A stretch of DNA of 64,000 nt from Candidatus Anaerostipes excrementavium (GCA_019114985.1 DXEM01000012.1:1-64000), one strand, 5' to 3'; shown: positions 9,226 through 17,224, numbered from the stretch's first letter. Notes: generated by a model from the sequence alone, not told the origin. Translations and numbers: made by a program.

Positions 9226-9789
9226 ATGAAAAGCAGAGGTCATTTTCAAATGAAAAAGTTTTTTGAGAAAAACATTCGGGTTATTTTAGCTATATTGACA
9301 GTTTTTGTGACAGCATCTCTTTATGGAAATTATGATCAGAGTCAGCAAATAAAAGATCAAAAATCTCAAATAGAGGAATTAAAAGAAGATCTGGAGAAAA
9401 AAGATTCTGAATCGAAGGATTTAGAAAAGGATTATCAAGATGCTGTCTCTAAGAAAAACGAGTATTTATCAGATTATAATGATCTTCAAGATGATTATGA
9501 AGAACTGGAAGATAAATATGATAAATTAAAGAATCCTGTGAAGGAAGAAAAAACGGTGAAAAAAAGTTCTTCTTCAGCCACATCATCAGTATCTTCCGAA
9601 GAAGCCAAGGTTTCTGATGACAGCAGTGATTCGAATACGGTTTCAAATTCATATAGTGTACATATTACAAGAACTGGAAGTAAATACCATGCAGCAGGCT
9701 GTCAATATTTAAGAAGCAGTGATATTGTTGTAACAAAGTCTGAGGCAGTTCAGCGTGGTCTGACTCCGTGCAGCAGGTGTAATCCGTAA
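9226..9789 (+). CDS. Membrane-anchored coiled-coil protein with an Ada-like Cys motif
   Basis: 187 residues (179 if the ATG at 9250 is used). One N-terminal hydrophobic helix (VILAILTVFVTASLYG) is followed by a heptad-like charged coiled coil from about 40 to 105 and a Ser/Thr-rich linker. The C-terminal 37 residues carry the pattern YHxxxCxYL...CxxC (YHAAGCQYL and PCSRC), like the small zinc domain related to the metal-binding part of Ada that is found at the ends of many surface and nuclease proteins. The cysteines probably bind zinc outside the membrane. Function unknown. A hairpin terminator follows directly. Confidence 0.75.
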   Translation: MKSRGHFQMKKFFEKNIRVILAILTVFVTASLYGNYDQSQQIKDQKSQIEELKEDLEKKDSESKDLEKDYQDAVSKKNEYLSDYNDLQDDYEELEDKYDKLKNPVKEEKTVKKSSSSATSSVSSEEAKVSDDSSDSNTVSNSYSVHITRTGSKYHAAGCQYLRSSDIVVTKSEAVQRGLTPCSRCNP

Positions 9790-9796
9790 ATAAAAG

Positions 9797-9843
9797 GACA
9801 TCGTGACATTATCTTAATAGATGATGAAACGATGTCTTTGTTT
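9797..9843 (+). terminator. Rho-independent terminator
   Basis: Perfect 8-bp arms GACATCGT (9797-9804) and ACGATGTC (9829-9836) around a 24-base loop, followed by TTTGTTTTG. It ends the coiled-coil gene and lies between convergent genes. Confidence 0.7.
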
Positions 9844-9862
9844 TGTTATAGAGAAAAAGTTT

Positions 9863-10477
9863 TTATTTTAATATATAAGATCGAATAATACCGCCTACCG
9901 GATTGTAGGAGAGTGTCTCATCATAAAACTTGATCATCGAGTCCAGTTTCGATGCCACGAACTTTTGAAGAACATCGACGGAAGTAATATGAGCGATGGA
10001 ATCCATTCGGGAGAATGTTTGCTGATATAATTCATCCCCGGCGGTGAAAAACAGGTCGGTATCCAGCCCGATTCGCTCCGCATAATAGCGATATCCGATC
10101 TGATGACGTTCTAGGATATATTCACTGGCACGGATCTTACGGCCGATCAGAAAATGAACCGGTTCCTGATTGGAAGGATCCGTTCCCATTTTTACAAGCA
10201 AGGTTTGAAAAAATCCAGAATCCAACGTGTGTTTTGACTGAAGATACTCGAAAACCAAATCCTCAAGATTGATGGTTTGGGGAAACAGACGATTCGGGTT
10301 TTGAACACTGATTTGATTTGCGCCGCAGGTAACAGCGACCCCATTGGAAAACGGAAAAAGCTTTTGTGGATTCCGTGTCGGGTCCTCGATATATTTCCCG
10401 TTTTCTTTGATAGAACCTTTGGAATCTGCAATCGCAGCCAGACCATCTTTTGCTTTAAAAATACCTGTAAATGACAT
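9863..10477 (-). CDS. Uncharacterised protein, candidate proteasome-like Ntn hydrolase
   Basis: 204 residues. I do not recognise a named family, but the N-terminus is suggestive: after MSF comes TGIFKAKDGLAAIADSKG, which has the pattern of the first strands of proteasome beta subunits and HslV (T-x-hydrophobic-K-x-K-D-G-x-x-x-x-A-D-S), with Thr4 where the processed nucleophile would be. A later NGVAVTCGAN resembles the Gly-rich turn after strand S4 in that fold. No signal peptide or membrane helix is visible. The start at 10477 is chosen from GAGG eleven bases upstream; the frame continues to 10570 without a good site. It stands alone on the minus strand, so context gives no partner. Confidence 0.5.
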   Translation of the reverse strand: MSFTGIFKAKDGLAAIADSKGSIKENGKYIEDPTRNPQKLFPFSNGVAVTCGANQISVQNPNRLFPQTINLEDLVFEYLQSKHTLDSGFFQTLLVKMGTDPSNQEPVHFLIGRKIRASEYILERHQIGYRYYAERIGLDTDLFFTAGDELYQQTFSRMDSIAHITSVDVLQKFVASKLDSMIKFYDETLSYNPVGGIIRSYILK

Positions 10478-10625
10478 ACGGGGTTCCTCATTTCTTCTAT
10501 ATTTTTCTGAAATTATACACCGAGATTTCCATTCGTGCAACTCTTCTCCTAAGATCTGATTTAAATTCAAAAAAGAAATTCCACCTCTTTGTATTGTGCA
10601 AATTTGCTAAAAAAATTTCGTGTGA

Positions 10626-10654
10626 TTGAAAGAAAATATGCAAAATGTTATAAT
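10626..10654 (+). promoter_or_regulatory. Promoter of the enoyl-CoA hydratase / CoA-transferase operon
   Basis: TTGAAA at 10626-10631 and a perfect TATAAT at 10649-10654, 17-base spacer. The leader to the start at 10741 is about 80 bases and contains a short hairpin (AAAACCAGAATCCGGTTTT, 10685-10703). Confidence 0.75.
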
Positions 10655-10740
10655 AATACTACGATGATTGTTCGTGTTTGGTTTAAAACCAGAATCCGGT
10701 TTTGCAATGGACTGGAAATCTATGTTAAAGGAGGAAAAGT

Positions 10741-11535
10741 ATGGATCTTCAAAAGTTACAGTATGTGGTAGAGGATGGCGTTGGTGTCGTTACGATGAAC
10801 TATCCAAAGAATCTCAATGCAATTGATGAACAAATGGCGGATGAATTGCTGTATGTGGTGGATGCTTGTGAGAAGGATCCTGCCGTGAAAGTCGTTGTGA
10901 TCAAAGGAATGCCGAAAGCCTTTTCTGCAGGCGGTGACATTGGTTATTTCTACAATGTCATCCAGGAAGGCGGGGAAGTCAATATGGATTCCCTGTTTGA
11001 TAAGGTCGGCAACGTAACGAATGGCTTAAAACGTATGAGCAAACTTGTGATTGCGCAGGTAAGCGGCGCAGCGGCCGGTGCAGGTGTTAGTTTGGCTTTT
11101 TCTGCGGATTTTGTTGTTTGCGCAGATAACGCAAAATTCATTATGGCCTTTGTGAATCTTGGATTGGTACCGGATACGGGAGGAACGTATCTCCTGGTGA
11201 AAAGTCTTGGAGCGCAGAAGGCGATGGAACTTTGTGCGACCGGACGTCCGTTAAAGGCAGCAGAGGCCAAAGAAGCAGGTATCGTATATGATGTAGTTCC
11301 GGCAGAAGAGCTGGATGATGCGGTCATGAAACTTGCTAAGAAATTTGCGGCAGGACCGCTGCTTTCCTATAAGAACATTAAGAAACAGATCTATCAGGCA
11401 AGCTTTTTTGATTACAAAAAATATTTGGATGAATGTGAGATTCCGACGCAGAGCGAATGTGCCGCATCCAAAGACTTTATAGAAGGCGTGAAGGCGTTTA
11501 TTGAAAAGCGTAAAGCAGAATTTAAGGGAGAATGA
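10741..11535 (+). CDS. Enoyl-CoA hydratase/isomerase (crotonase superfamily, PaaG-like)
   Basis: 264-residue crotonase-fold enzyme acting on short acyl-CoA thioesters in the cytoplasm. The two oxyanion-hole segments are present (AFSAGGDIG near residue 60 and GAAAGAGVSLAFSADF near 112). At the position of the second catalytic glutamate of true hydratases it reads NLGLVPDTGGTYLL; an aspartate after VP is typical of PaaG-like isomerases, so a delta3-delta2-enoyl-CoA isomerase or a ring-opening-type isomerase is as likely as a hydratase. The ribosome site is AAAGGAGGAAAAGT. It starts an operon with the two CoA-transferase subunits, which suggests fermentation or breakdown of a short fatty or keto acid. 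Confidence 0.88.
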   Translation: MDLQKLQYVVEDGVGVVTMNYPKNLNAIDEQMADELLYVVDACEKDPAVKVVVIKGMPKAFSAGGDIGYFYNVIQEGGEVNMDSLFDKVGNVTNGLKRMSKLVIAQVSGAAAGAGVSLAFSADFVVCADNAKFIMAFVNLGLVPDTGGTYLLVKSLGAQKAMELCATGRPLKAAEAKEAGIVYDVVPAEELDDAVMKLAKKFAAGPLLSYKNIKKQIYQASFFDYKKYLDECEIPTQSECAASKDFIEGVKAFIEKRKAEFKGE

Positions 11536-11592
11536 CCTGGAGATTTCTTAAAATTCTTGATCTGAAGATCAGAATGAAGAGGAGGGATGTAA

Positions 11593-12312
11593 TTGAGATC
11601 AAAAGTAGTAACAAGGGAGGAAGCCCTTGAGAAGATCAAAAGCGGCCAGACGATTATGTTTGGAGATTGGCATGGAGAATTCTCCGCAGAGGAGATCATC
11701 AGCGGTATGTTGGAAAAAGGAATCACAGATATTGATGCGATTGCGGTATCAGCTGGTATGCCGGATCAGGGTGTGGGGCGTCTGATCAAAGAAAAAAGGG
11801 TAAAAAGTCTGATTACCACCCATATTGGATTAAATCCGATCGCAAGAGATCAGATGTTTGCCGGTGAACTGGATATCGAATTCAGCCCTCAGGGCACTTT
11901 CGCAGAAAGAATTCGATGCGGCGGCGCAGGACTTGGAGGATGCCTAACCCCAACAGGCCTTGGAACCGATGTAGAAGAAGGAAAAGAAAAAATTACAATC
12001 AATGGAAAAGAATATTTGTTGGAATTGCCGCTTCATGCGGATGTAGCTTTGATCAAGGCTACAAAAGCGGATACGGCGGGAAATATTTGTTTCCGCATGA
12101 ATTCGAGAGCAACCAACAGCACGATGGCGATGGCTGCGGATTGGGTCATTGCAGAAGTAGAAGAGATCGTGGAAGTCGGTGAACTGGGACCGGAAGAGAT
12201 TGATGTGCCGGCTCCGATCATCGATATGGTCTACGAGAGAACCGGAGAGAAACGATATCTATGCCCGATGTGGCAGCGGCTGAAGGCAAAAGCGGAAGGA
12301 GGGAAGGCATAA
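11593..12312 (+). CDS. 3-oxoacid / acetoacetate-type CoA-transferase, alpha subunit (CtfA/AtoD-like)
   Basis: 239-residue alpha subunit of a family I CoA-transferase, which exchanges CoA between an acyl-CoA and a free carboxylic acid. It parallels CtfA of Clostridium acetobutylicum through LSPQGT-like FSPQGTFAERIRCGGAGLGG, the TGLGT turn, INGKEYLLELPLHADVALIKA and the ATNSTMAMAADWVI end. The gene starts with TTG after GAGGAGGGATG. The stop overlaps the beta-subunit ATG as TAATG. The substrates cannot be fixed from sequence: acetoacetate, butyrate and related acids are all handled by this family. A C-terminal extension (about 20 residues, Lys-rich) is longer than in CtfA. Confidence 0.88.
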   Translation: MRSKVVTREEALEKIKSGQTIMFGDWHGEFSAEEIISGMLEKGITDIDAIAVSAGMPDQGVGRLIKEKRVKSLITTHIGLNPIARDQMFAGELDIEFSPQGTFAERIRCGGAGLGGCLTPTGLGTDVEEGKEKITINGKEYLLELPLHADVALIKATKADTAGNICFRMNSRATNSTMAMAADWVIAEVEEIVEVGELGPEEIDVPAPIIDMVYERTGEKRYLCPMWQRLKAKAEGGKA

Positions 12313-12971
12313 TGGCAGAATTAAAAGGGCGTGAGCTGATCGCATCTCGTTGTGCGAAATTTTTCAAAGATGGCGATTTTGTAAATCTTGGAATCGGATT
12401 GCCTTTGATGTGTGTAAATTATCTGCCGGAAGGCGTTGACCTCTGGCTGGAAGCAGAAATCGGAACAGTCGGCAGCGGAGCAACTCCAAAATGGGGAGAA
12501 GAAGATATTGACGTCATAGACGCAGGAGGACAGCCGGCATCTGTGATCAAAGGCGGAAGCGTATGTGATCATGAGACTTCTTTTGCTTATATTCGAGGCG
12601 GACATATTGACGCGGCGGTGCTTGGAACTCTTCAGGTAGATGAAGAAGGCAATATCGCCAACTGGACGATTCCCGGAAAACTGGTTCCCGGGATGGGAGG
12701 GGCAATGGATCTGTGTGCCGGCGTGAAACGTATAATTGTAGCGACAGATCATTGTGAGAAAAGCGGAAGATCAAAGATTCTTAAGAAATGCACGCTTCCA
12801 TTGACAGGTGTAAAATGTGTTACGGATATCGTTACAGAACGGTGTTATTTCCAGGTTGGCGAAGACGGACTCATTTTGAAAGAATTAGCTCCCGGATATA
12901 CGGTGGAAGATGTGCTGGCGTGCACAGAGGCGAAAGTGATCGTACCGGATGAGATTGGCGTGATGGAATAA
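12312..12971 (+). CDS. 3-oxoacid / acetoacetate-type CoA-transferase, beta subunit (CtfB/AtoA-like)
   Basis: 219-residue beta subunit carrying the catalytic glutamate, which forms the glutamyl-CoA thioester: Glu49 in the EIGTVGSG segment, aligned with the SENG motif of CtfB. VNLGIGLP at 24-31, IRGGHIDAAVLGTLQVDEEGNIANW and GKLVPGMGGAMDL are the expected family signatures. The one-base TAATG overlap with the alpha subunit gives equal expression of the heteromer. The ATG at 12312 is preceded by GGAGGGAAGGCA. It is followed by a long GC-rich hairpin and then by a convergent RpiR-type regulator, which may or may not control this operon. Confidence 0.9.
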   Translation: MAELKGRELIASRCAKFFKDGDFVNLGIGLPLMCVNYLPEGVDLWLEAEIGTVGSGATPKWGEEDIDVIDAGGQPASVIKGGSVCDHETSFAYIRGGHIDAAVLGTLQVDEEGNIANWTIPGKLVPGMGGAMDLCAGVKRIIVATDHCEKSGRSKILKKCTLPLTGVKCVTDIVTERCYFQVGEDGLILKELAPGYTVEDVLACTEAKVIVPDEIGVME

Positions 12972-12990
12972 TCAAGAATGATAAAGCAAT

Positions 12991-13029
12991 GACCCTGTGT
13001 CAATGGCATTCTGCGGTTGGCACAGGGTC
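12991..13029. terminator. Bidirectional terminator hairpin between convergent genes
   Basis: Perfect 9-bp arms GACCCTGTG (12991-12999) and CACAGGGTC (13021-13029) with a 21-base loop. Neither flank has a long T-run, so termination efficiency is uncertain, but the location between the CoA-transferase and the minus-strand regulator fits a shared terminator. Confidence 0.5.
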
Positions 13030-13046
13030 TGTGTAATAAAAGGGGA

Positions 13047-13922
13047 CTAATCCTCCTGGATGATTGCATTATCAATGGATCGAAATTCTGTAGCTTTGGA
13101 CAATTGGATTTTAAAGTTATAATTGTTTTTATAATCTGCTTGGAATAAGCAGGAATAAAGGATATCCAATAGTGCGGAGATAGACTCTAAGGAGGTAAAG
13201 GCTCCGATTTTGGAATAGGATTTTTCACGTGTTGTAGTCTGTAAAACAACACTGGCAAGCTGGGTAAGAGAATTCTCACCAACACTGGTAATGGCAATGA
13301 TGGGGACTCGATTCTTTTTTAGGAGTTTTGCTGTGTAATTGAGCTCCGGAGTTTCTCCCGAATAGGATATACAGATGGCACATTCATTTGGCTGAGACAT
13401 CTTCGCCTCTTGAAACAGAGTCGTGCTGGTAAGGTACGTTTCTGCCTTAATACCGATATGGCGAAGTTTAAAAACAAATTCTTCCGCAAGATAGTTTATA
13501 TTGGATATTGCGAAGACTTTAATTGCTTGGGCGTTTTTCAGAAGCCTTACGGCTTTTTGCAGCTGGCCGGGATCGATCAGGGAAAGTGTATCTCGAAGGC
13601 TTTCCTGCTTTAAATTGATGATGATAGCCGCAATATCCATAATGGAGTGTCTTGACGAAAATGGGAGATTGGCATCCAAGTCATGAAAGTTATGTTTTAA
13701 ATACAAAACTTCCTCAAGAAATGCCTTTTTAAAAGCGTTATATCCGGAAAACCCCAGCTTTTTTGCAATCCGAATGAGAATCGAAGGGGAAGTATAAGTT
13801 TCTTTTGCAATTGCGGTGGTCGTATAGTTTTCGATGAACTCTTGTTTTTCCATGATAAAGTCTATGACGATTCGTTCGCTGGGCGAAAAATCCGTATGTT
13901 CCATCTTTTCTTGAAGTAGCAT
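13047..13922 (-). CDS. MurR/RpiR family transcriptional regulator
   Basis: 291 residues. An N-terminal HTH_6 domain (about 1-80; FSPSERIVIDFIMEK, then TSPSILIRIAKKLGFSGYNAFKKAF) is followed by a SIS sugar-phosphate-binding domain (about 105-260; IKVFAISNINYLAEEFVFKLRHIG, CAICISYSGETPEL, VPIIAITSVGENSL). Family members usually sense phosphosugars or their amino derivatives. The start at 13922 uses AGAGGTG seven bases upstream. It diverges from ddh, with about 190 bases between the starts, so it may regulate ddh or itself; a sugar-phosphate regulator beside a diaminopimelate enzyme could point to cell-wall recycling, which is only inference. Confidence 0.9.
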   Translation of the reverse strand: MLLQEKMEHTDFSPSERIVIDFIMEKQEFIENYTTTAIAKETYTSPSILIRIAKKLGFSGYNAFKKAFLEEVLYLKHNFHDLDANLPFSSRHSIMDIAAIIINLKQESLRDTLSLIDPGQLQKAVRLLKNAQAIKVFAISNINYLAEEFVFKLRHIGIKAETYLTSTTLFQEAKMSQPNECAICISYSGETPELNYTAKLLKKNRVPIIAITSVGENSLTQLASVVLQTTTREKSYSKIGAFTSLESISALLDILYSCLFQADYKNNYNFKIQLSKATEFRSIDNAIIQED

Positions 13923-14041
13923 TAAAAACACCTCTCTTTCCATTTTATTATACAAAATGAAAAAGCCTTTTGCAAAAAAGATCGAATCTATTTTTGATTT
14001 ATATGATTTATACGAAGGAATGGATGATTTGCATTTATGCG

Positions 14042-14070
14042 TTGAATTTACACACGATTGATGGTATACT
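14042..14070 (+). promoter_or_regulatory. Promoter of ddh
   Basis: TTGAAT at 14042-14047 and TATACT at 14065-14070 with a 17-base spacer, 45 bases before the ddh start, which has the ribosome site ACAGGAGATAG. Confidence 0.7.
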
Positions 14071-14115
14071 GACTGATGCTAATAAATGTAAAAGAAAGAC
14101 AGGAGATAGAGAATT

Positions 14116-15099
14116 ATGATAAAAATTGGTATTTTAGGATATGGAAACCTGGGACGTGGTGTAGAATGCGCGGTAAGACAGAATCCGGATATGGAAGTCG
14201 TGGCTGTTTTTACAAGAAGAGATCCAAAAGATCTTCAGATTCTTACCCAATCTGCACAAGTGTGTCATGTTTCCGATGCAGAGAATTGGAAAGATAAGAT
14301 CGATGTTATGATTTTATGCGGAGGAAGTGCTACAGACCTTCCGGTACAAACGCCGGAATATGCTGCTATGTTCAACGTAGTGGATAGTTTTGATACTCAT
14401 GCAAGGATTCCGGAGCATTTTGCGAATGTAGACGCGGCAGCAAAATGCGGCGGCAAAGTAGGCATTATTTCTGTAGGATGGGATCCGGGAATGTTCTCTT
14501 TGAATCGTATGTATGCCAATGCGATTCTTCCGGAAGGAAAGGATTATACATTCTGGGGCAAAGGTGTCAGCCAGGGACATTCTGATGCGATCCGCCGCGT
14601 AGAAGGTGTCAAAGACGGCAAACAGTATACCATTCCGGTAGAGAGTGCCTTGGAAGCTGTAAGAAGCGGAAAAGATCCGGAATTTACTACAAGGGAAAAG
14701 CATACAAGAGAATGCTTTGTTGTCTTAGAGGAAGGCGCCGATCCTCAGGCAGTGGAGCAGGAAATCAAAAATATGCCAAACTACTTTGCTGACTATGATA
14801 CGACGGTACATTTCATCAGTGAAGAAGAATTGAAAGAAAATCACAGCGAGATCCCACATGGAGGATTTGTATTAGGAAGCGGAAGAACCGGATGGGAAGG
14901 AGAGCACCATCATCTGATTGAGTACCGCTTGAAACTGGATTCTAATCCGGAATTTACTTCCAGCGTGATCGCTGCCTATGCAAGAGCTGCTTATCGTATG
15001 GCGAAGGAAGGTCAGACAGGATGCAAGACAGTTTTCGATATTGCACCGGCTTACTTAAGCGCCAAAACAGGAGAGGAACTCCGTGCAGAATTATTATAG
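14116..15099 (+). CDS. ddh: meso-Diaminopimelate D-dehydrogenase
   Basis: 327-residue NADPH enzyme that aminates L-2-amino-6-oxopimelate directly to meso-diaminopimelate, the short route to lysine and peptidoglycan precursor. The N-terminal nucleotide fold has GYGNLGRGVE, and AVFTRRDP places the NADPH phosphate-binding arginines. The substrate parts VDSFDTHARIPEHF, GWDPGMFSLNRMY, WGKGVSQGHSDAIRR and GRTGWEGEHHHLIEYRL are all characteristic of Ddh, and the length is standard. A strong terminator follows immediately. Confidence 0.96.
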   Translation: MIKIGILGYGNLGRGVECAVRQNPDMEVVAVFTRRDPKDLQILTQSAQVCHVSDAENWKDKIDVMILCGGSATDLPVQTPEYAAMFNVVDSFDTHARIPEHFANVDAAAKCGGKVGIISVGWDPGMFSLNRMYANAILPEGKDYTFWGKGVSQGHSDAIRRVEGVKDGKQYTIPVESALEAVRSGKDPEFTTREKHTRECFVVLEEGADPQAVEQEIKNMPNYFADYDTTVHFISEEELKENHSEIPHGGFVLGSGRTGWEGEHHHLIEYRLKLDSNPEFTSSVIAAYARAAYRMAKEGQTGCKTVFDIAPAYLSAKTGEELRAELL

Positions 15100-15105
15100 A
15101 TTTTA

Positions 15106-15140
15106 CAGGCTTTCTAATTGTTAGAAAGCCTGCATTTTTT
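15106..15140 (+). terminator. Rho-independent terminator of ddh
   Basis: Perfect 12-bp stem (CAGGCTTTCTAA at 15106-15117 and its complement at 15121-15132) with a three-base loop, then CA and six T residues. One of the strongest terminators in the window. Confidence 0.9.
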
Positions 15141-15156
15141 TAGAAGGAGCATGAAA

Positions 15157-15834
15157 ATGCAATTATATTACAGAGAAAAGGGAGCCGGCGAGCCCCTGAT
15201 CCTTCTGCATGGAAATGGGGAAGACAGCAGTCATTTTGAAGAGGTTATGAATTATTTTGCATCTTCCTGCCGCGTGATTGCTTTGGATACCAGAGGACAC
15301 GGACGATCGCCAAGAGGGAAGGAACCTTTTACGATCCGTCAGTTTGCGGAAGATCTGTTGGAATTTATGGATCAGAAGCAGATTTATCAGGCGAATCTGC
15401 TCGGGTTTTCGGATGGAGGAAATATTGCTCTTGTATTTGCCTTAAAATATCCGGAAAGGGTGAAAAAGCTTATTTTAAATGGCGCGAATCTAAGTGCAGA
15501 AGGGGTAAAACCGAGTATACAGATTCCGATTGAACTTGGATATCGTATGACAAGGTTTTTGTCGCGATTCAGCTCAAAAGCGAAAGAAAAGGAAGAGATG
15601 CTTGGATTGATGGTGAATGATCCGAATGTCGATCCAAAAGAACTGAGAAAACTTGTTATGCCGGTGCTGGTCATTGCAGGCACCAAAGATATGATCAAGG
15701 AAAAACATACAAAAATGATTGCAGAATCCATTCCGGATGCGTGGCTTTCTATCATCCCCGGAGATCACTTCATTGCCTATCGTCAAACAGAAGCATTCTG
15801 TAAAGAAGTCGAAGGATTTTTAAAGGAAGCTTAA
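15157..15834 (+). CDS. Alpha/beta hydrolase
   Basis: 225-residue alpha/beta-hydrolase fold enzyme. HGNGEDSSHF marks the oxyanion strand, LLGFSDGGNIALVFA holds the nucleophile elbow (G-F-S-D-G, Ser as nucleophile), VIAGTKDMIKEKH supplies the likely acid and PGDHFIAYRQ the catalytic histidine. DTRGHGRSPRG is typical of esterase and proline-iminopeptidase-like members; the substrate is unknown. The start at 15157 is chosen for the spacing to AAGGAG; the ATG at 15151 is too close to the same site. Confidence 0.88.
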   Translation: MQLYYREKGAGEPLILLHGNGEDSSHFEEVMNYFASSCRVIALDTRGHGRSPRGKEPFTIRQFAEDLLEFMDQKQIYQANLLGFSDGGNIALVFALKYPERVKKLILNGANLSAEGVKPSIQIPIELGYRMTRFLSRFSSKAKEKEEMLGLMVNDPNVDPKELRKLVMPVLVIAGTKDMIKEKHTKMIAESIPDAWLSIIPGDHFIAYRQTEAFCKEVEGFLKEA

Positions 15835-15890
15835 CCGTGTTTGAAAAAATGAAATGATTCTAAAATAAATTAAAATAAGCATAAATTCCC

Positions 15891-15919
15891 TTGATTTCGT
15901 ATTATACTAACGATATAAT
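15891..15919 (+). promoter_or_regulatory. Promoter of the zinc metallopeptidase gene
   Basis: TTGATT at 15891-15896 and TATAAT at 15914-15919, 17-base spacer, 34 bases before the start codon with AGAAGGAAGGGAG. Confidence 0.75.
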
Positions 15920-15952
15920 TTTAACAAGTAAAGAAGAAGGAAGGGAGCATCT

Positions 15953-16657
15953 ATGTATTACCCATATGGATATTATTTTGATGGAACTTATATTTTGATT
16001 ATTATTGGCGCGATCATAACTCTGATCGCATCTTCTAAGATGAATTCCACATTCCGAAGATATTCCAGAGTACGGTGCCATTGTGGATTGACCGGTTCTC
16101 AGGCGGCAGAACGTATCCTTAATCAAGCAGGGATTTATGATGTTTCTGTAGAGAGAGTCAGCGGCAGTCTTACCGATCATTATGATCCGAAAAGCAAGGT
16201 TCTGCGTCTTTCTGACGCCACTTATGGTTCTGATTCTATTTCTGCAATCGGGGTTGCGGCACATGAGTGCGGTCATGCGATTCAGCATCAGAAGGGATAT
16301 GTGCCTTTGACGATTCGAGGTGCCCTGGTGCCGATTGTGAACATTGGATCAAACCTCTCATGGGTGTTCATCATCGCAGGAGTATTTATGAGTATGAATC
16401 AGACATTGATTCATGTTGGCATTATTTTATTTTCTCTTGCGGTTCTTTTTCAGCTGGTGACCCTGCCTGTAGAATTTAACGCGTCATCCAGAGCGCTGCG
16501 GGTTCTTGGGAATACCGGGATCATGTATGAAGATGAGGTGCATCAGGCAAGGAAAGTTCTTTCAGCGGCAGCTCTTACTTATGTGGCAGGAGCCGCGGCA
16601 GCACTGCTCAGTTTGCTGCGTCTGATCCTTTTGTTTGGAGGAAATGACAGAGATTAA
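15953..16657 (+). CDS. YugP-type neutral zinc metallopeptidase, membrane-bound
   Basis: 234-residue predicted membrane protein of the YugP family. The zinc site is HECGH within VAAHECGHAIQHQ, near residue 104. An N-terminal membrane helix (about 8-24), a central hydrophobic pair (about 125-170) and a C-terminal helix (about 200-228) frame the cytoplasmic or extracellular catalytic part. The family is widespread in Firmicutes, and its substrates are not known. It has its own promoter and a terminator and appears monocistronic. Confidence 0.9.
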   Translation: MYYPYGYYFDGTYILIIIGAIITLIASSKMNSTFRRYSRVRCHCGLTGSQAAERILNQAGIYDVSVERVSGSLTDHYDPKSKVLRLSDATYGSDSISAIGVAAHECGHAIQHQKGYVPLTIRGALVPIVNIGSNLSWVFIIAGVFMSMNQTLIHVGIILFSLAVLFQLVTLPVEFNASSRALRVLGNTGIMYEDEVHQARKVLSAAALTYVAGAAAALLSLLRLILLFGGNDRD

Positions 16658-16706
16658 AGACAAGTTCATAGAACAGAGATATGGAGCATGATTTTTAAGA
16701 TAGAAC

Positions 16707-16754
16707 GGCCCTGGATCTTATCAGATTTAATGATAAGATTCAGCGCCATTTTTT
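16707..16754 (+). terminator. Rho-independent terminator after the zinc peptidase
   Basis: A 41-base hairpin with ATCTTATCA (16715-16723) paired to TGATAAGAT (16731-16739) and an outer GGC/GCC stem carrying one mismatch, followed by ATTTTTTATTT. Confidence 0.8.
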
Positions 16755-16792
16755 ATTTCATAGAAATCTTTGTTCCTATGAAATAAAACGCT
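16751..16792. repeat. Short palindromic dispersed repeat, copy 1
   Basis: Inverted repeat with arms TTTTATTTCATAG (16751-16763) and CTATGAAATAAAA (16776-16788), then CGCT. The same element with a slightly changed loop occurs at 49686-49726. Both copies come straight after a terminator hairpin and before the 3' end of a minus-strand regulator gene. The palindrome would give an A/T-rich terminator in both directions. Confidence 0.7.
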
Positions 16793-17210
16793 ATGCGTAT
16801 GGCATAGTTCTTTTTTCTTCCGGCGGCAGCATGCAGTGGACTTTTTCCGTGCCTGCATTAACAGCCATTTCATAATACCAACATTTGTAATCGATTACAT
16901 CCAGCGTCTTTTTCAATTCTTCAATCTGGCGCAGAGTTTCTTCTCTTCGTTCCAGAAACATTTCATAGCGCAGATTCAGTGTAGAATCTCCTTCCGAACA
17001 CCAATCGATGAATTGTTTGATTTTTTTAATAGACATGCCGGTCTTTTTCAGACACTCAATGATTCTTAAACGATTGAGATCAGCATCATTAAAACTGCGA
17101 ATACCGGATTTTGTGCGGCTGACGAAAGGCAGCAAACCTTCCTTCTCATAATACCGTAAGGTAGACGGAGTAATGTTCATTTTTTTGGAAACTTCACCAA
17201 TGCTATACAT
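16791..17210 (-). CDS. MerR family transcriptional regulator (AdhR/NmlR-like)
   Basis: 139 residues. The N-terminal winged helix is standard (YSIGEVSKKMNITPSTLRYYEKEGLLPF), followed by RSFNDADLNRLRIIECLKKTGMSIKKIKQFIDW and a coiled-coil dimerisation helix of about 45 residues. There is no Cys-rich metal-binding loop, so it is not a CueR or ZntR type; it best fits the aldehyde- and thiol-stress group. AGAAAGGA precedes the ATG at 17210; the frame stays open far upstream but that part is antisense to larB. It diverges from larB, and a promoter of the MerR-activated type lies between them. Confidence 0.88.
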   Translation of the reverse strand: MYSIGEVSKKMNITPSTLRYYEKEGLLPFVSRTKSGIRSFNDADLNRLRIIECLKKTGMSIKKIKQFIDWCSEGDSTLNLRYEMFLERREETLRQIEELKKTLDVIDYKCWYYEMAVNAGTEKVHCMLPPEEKRTMPYA

Positions 17211-17224
17211 AGAAAAATCCTTTC

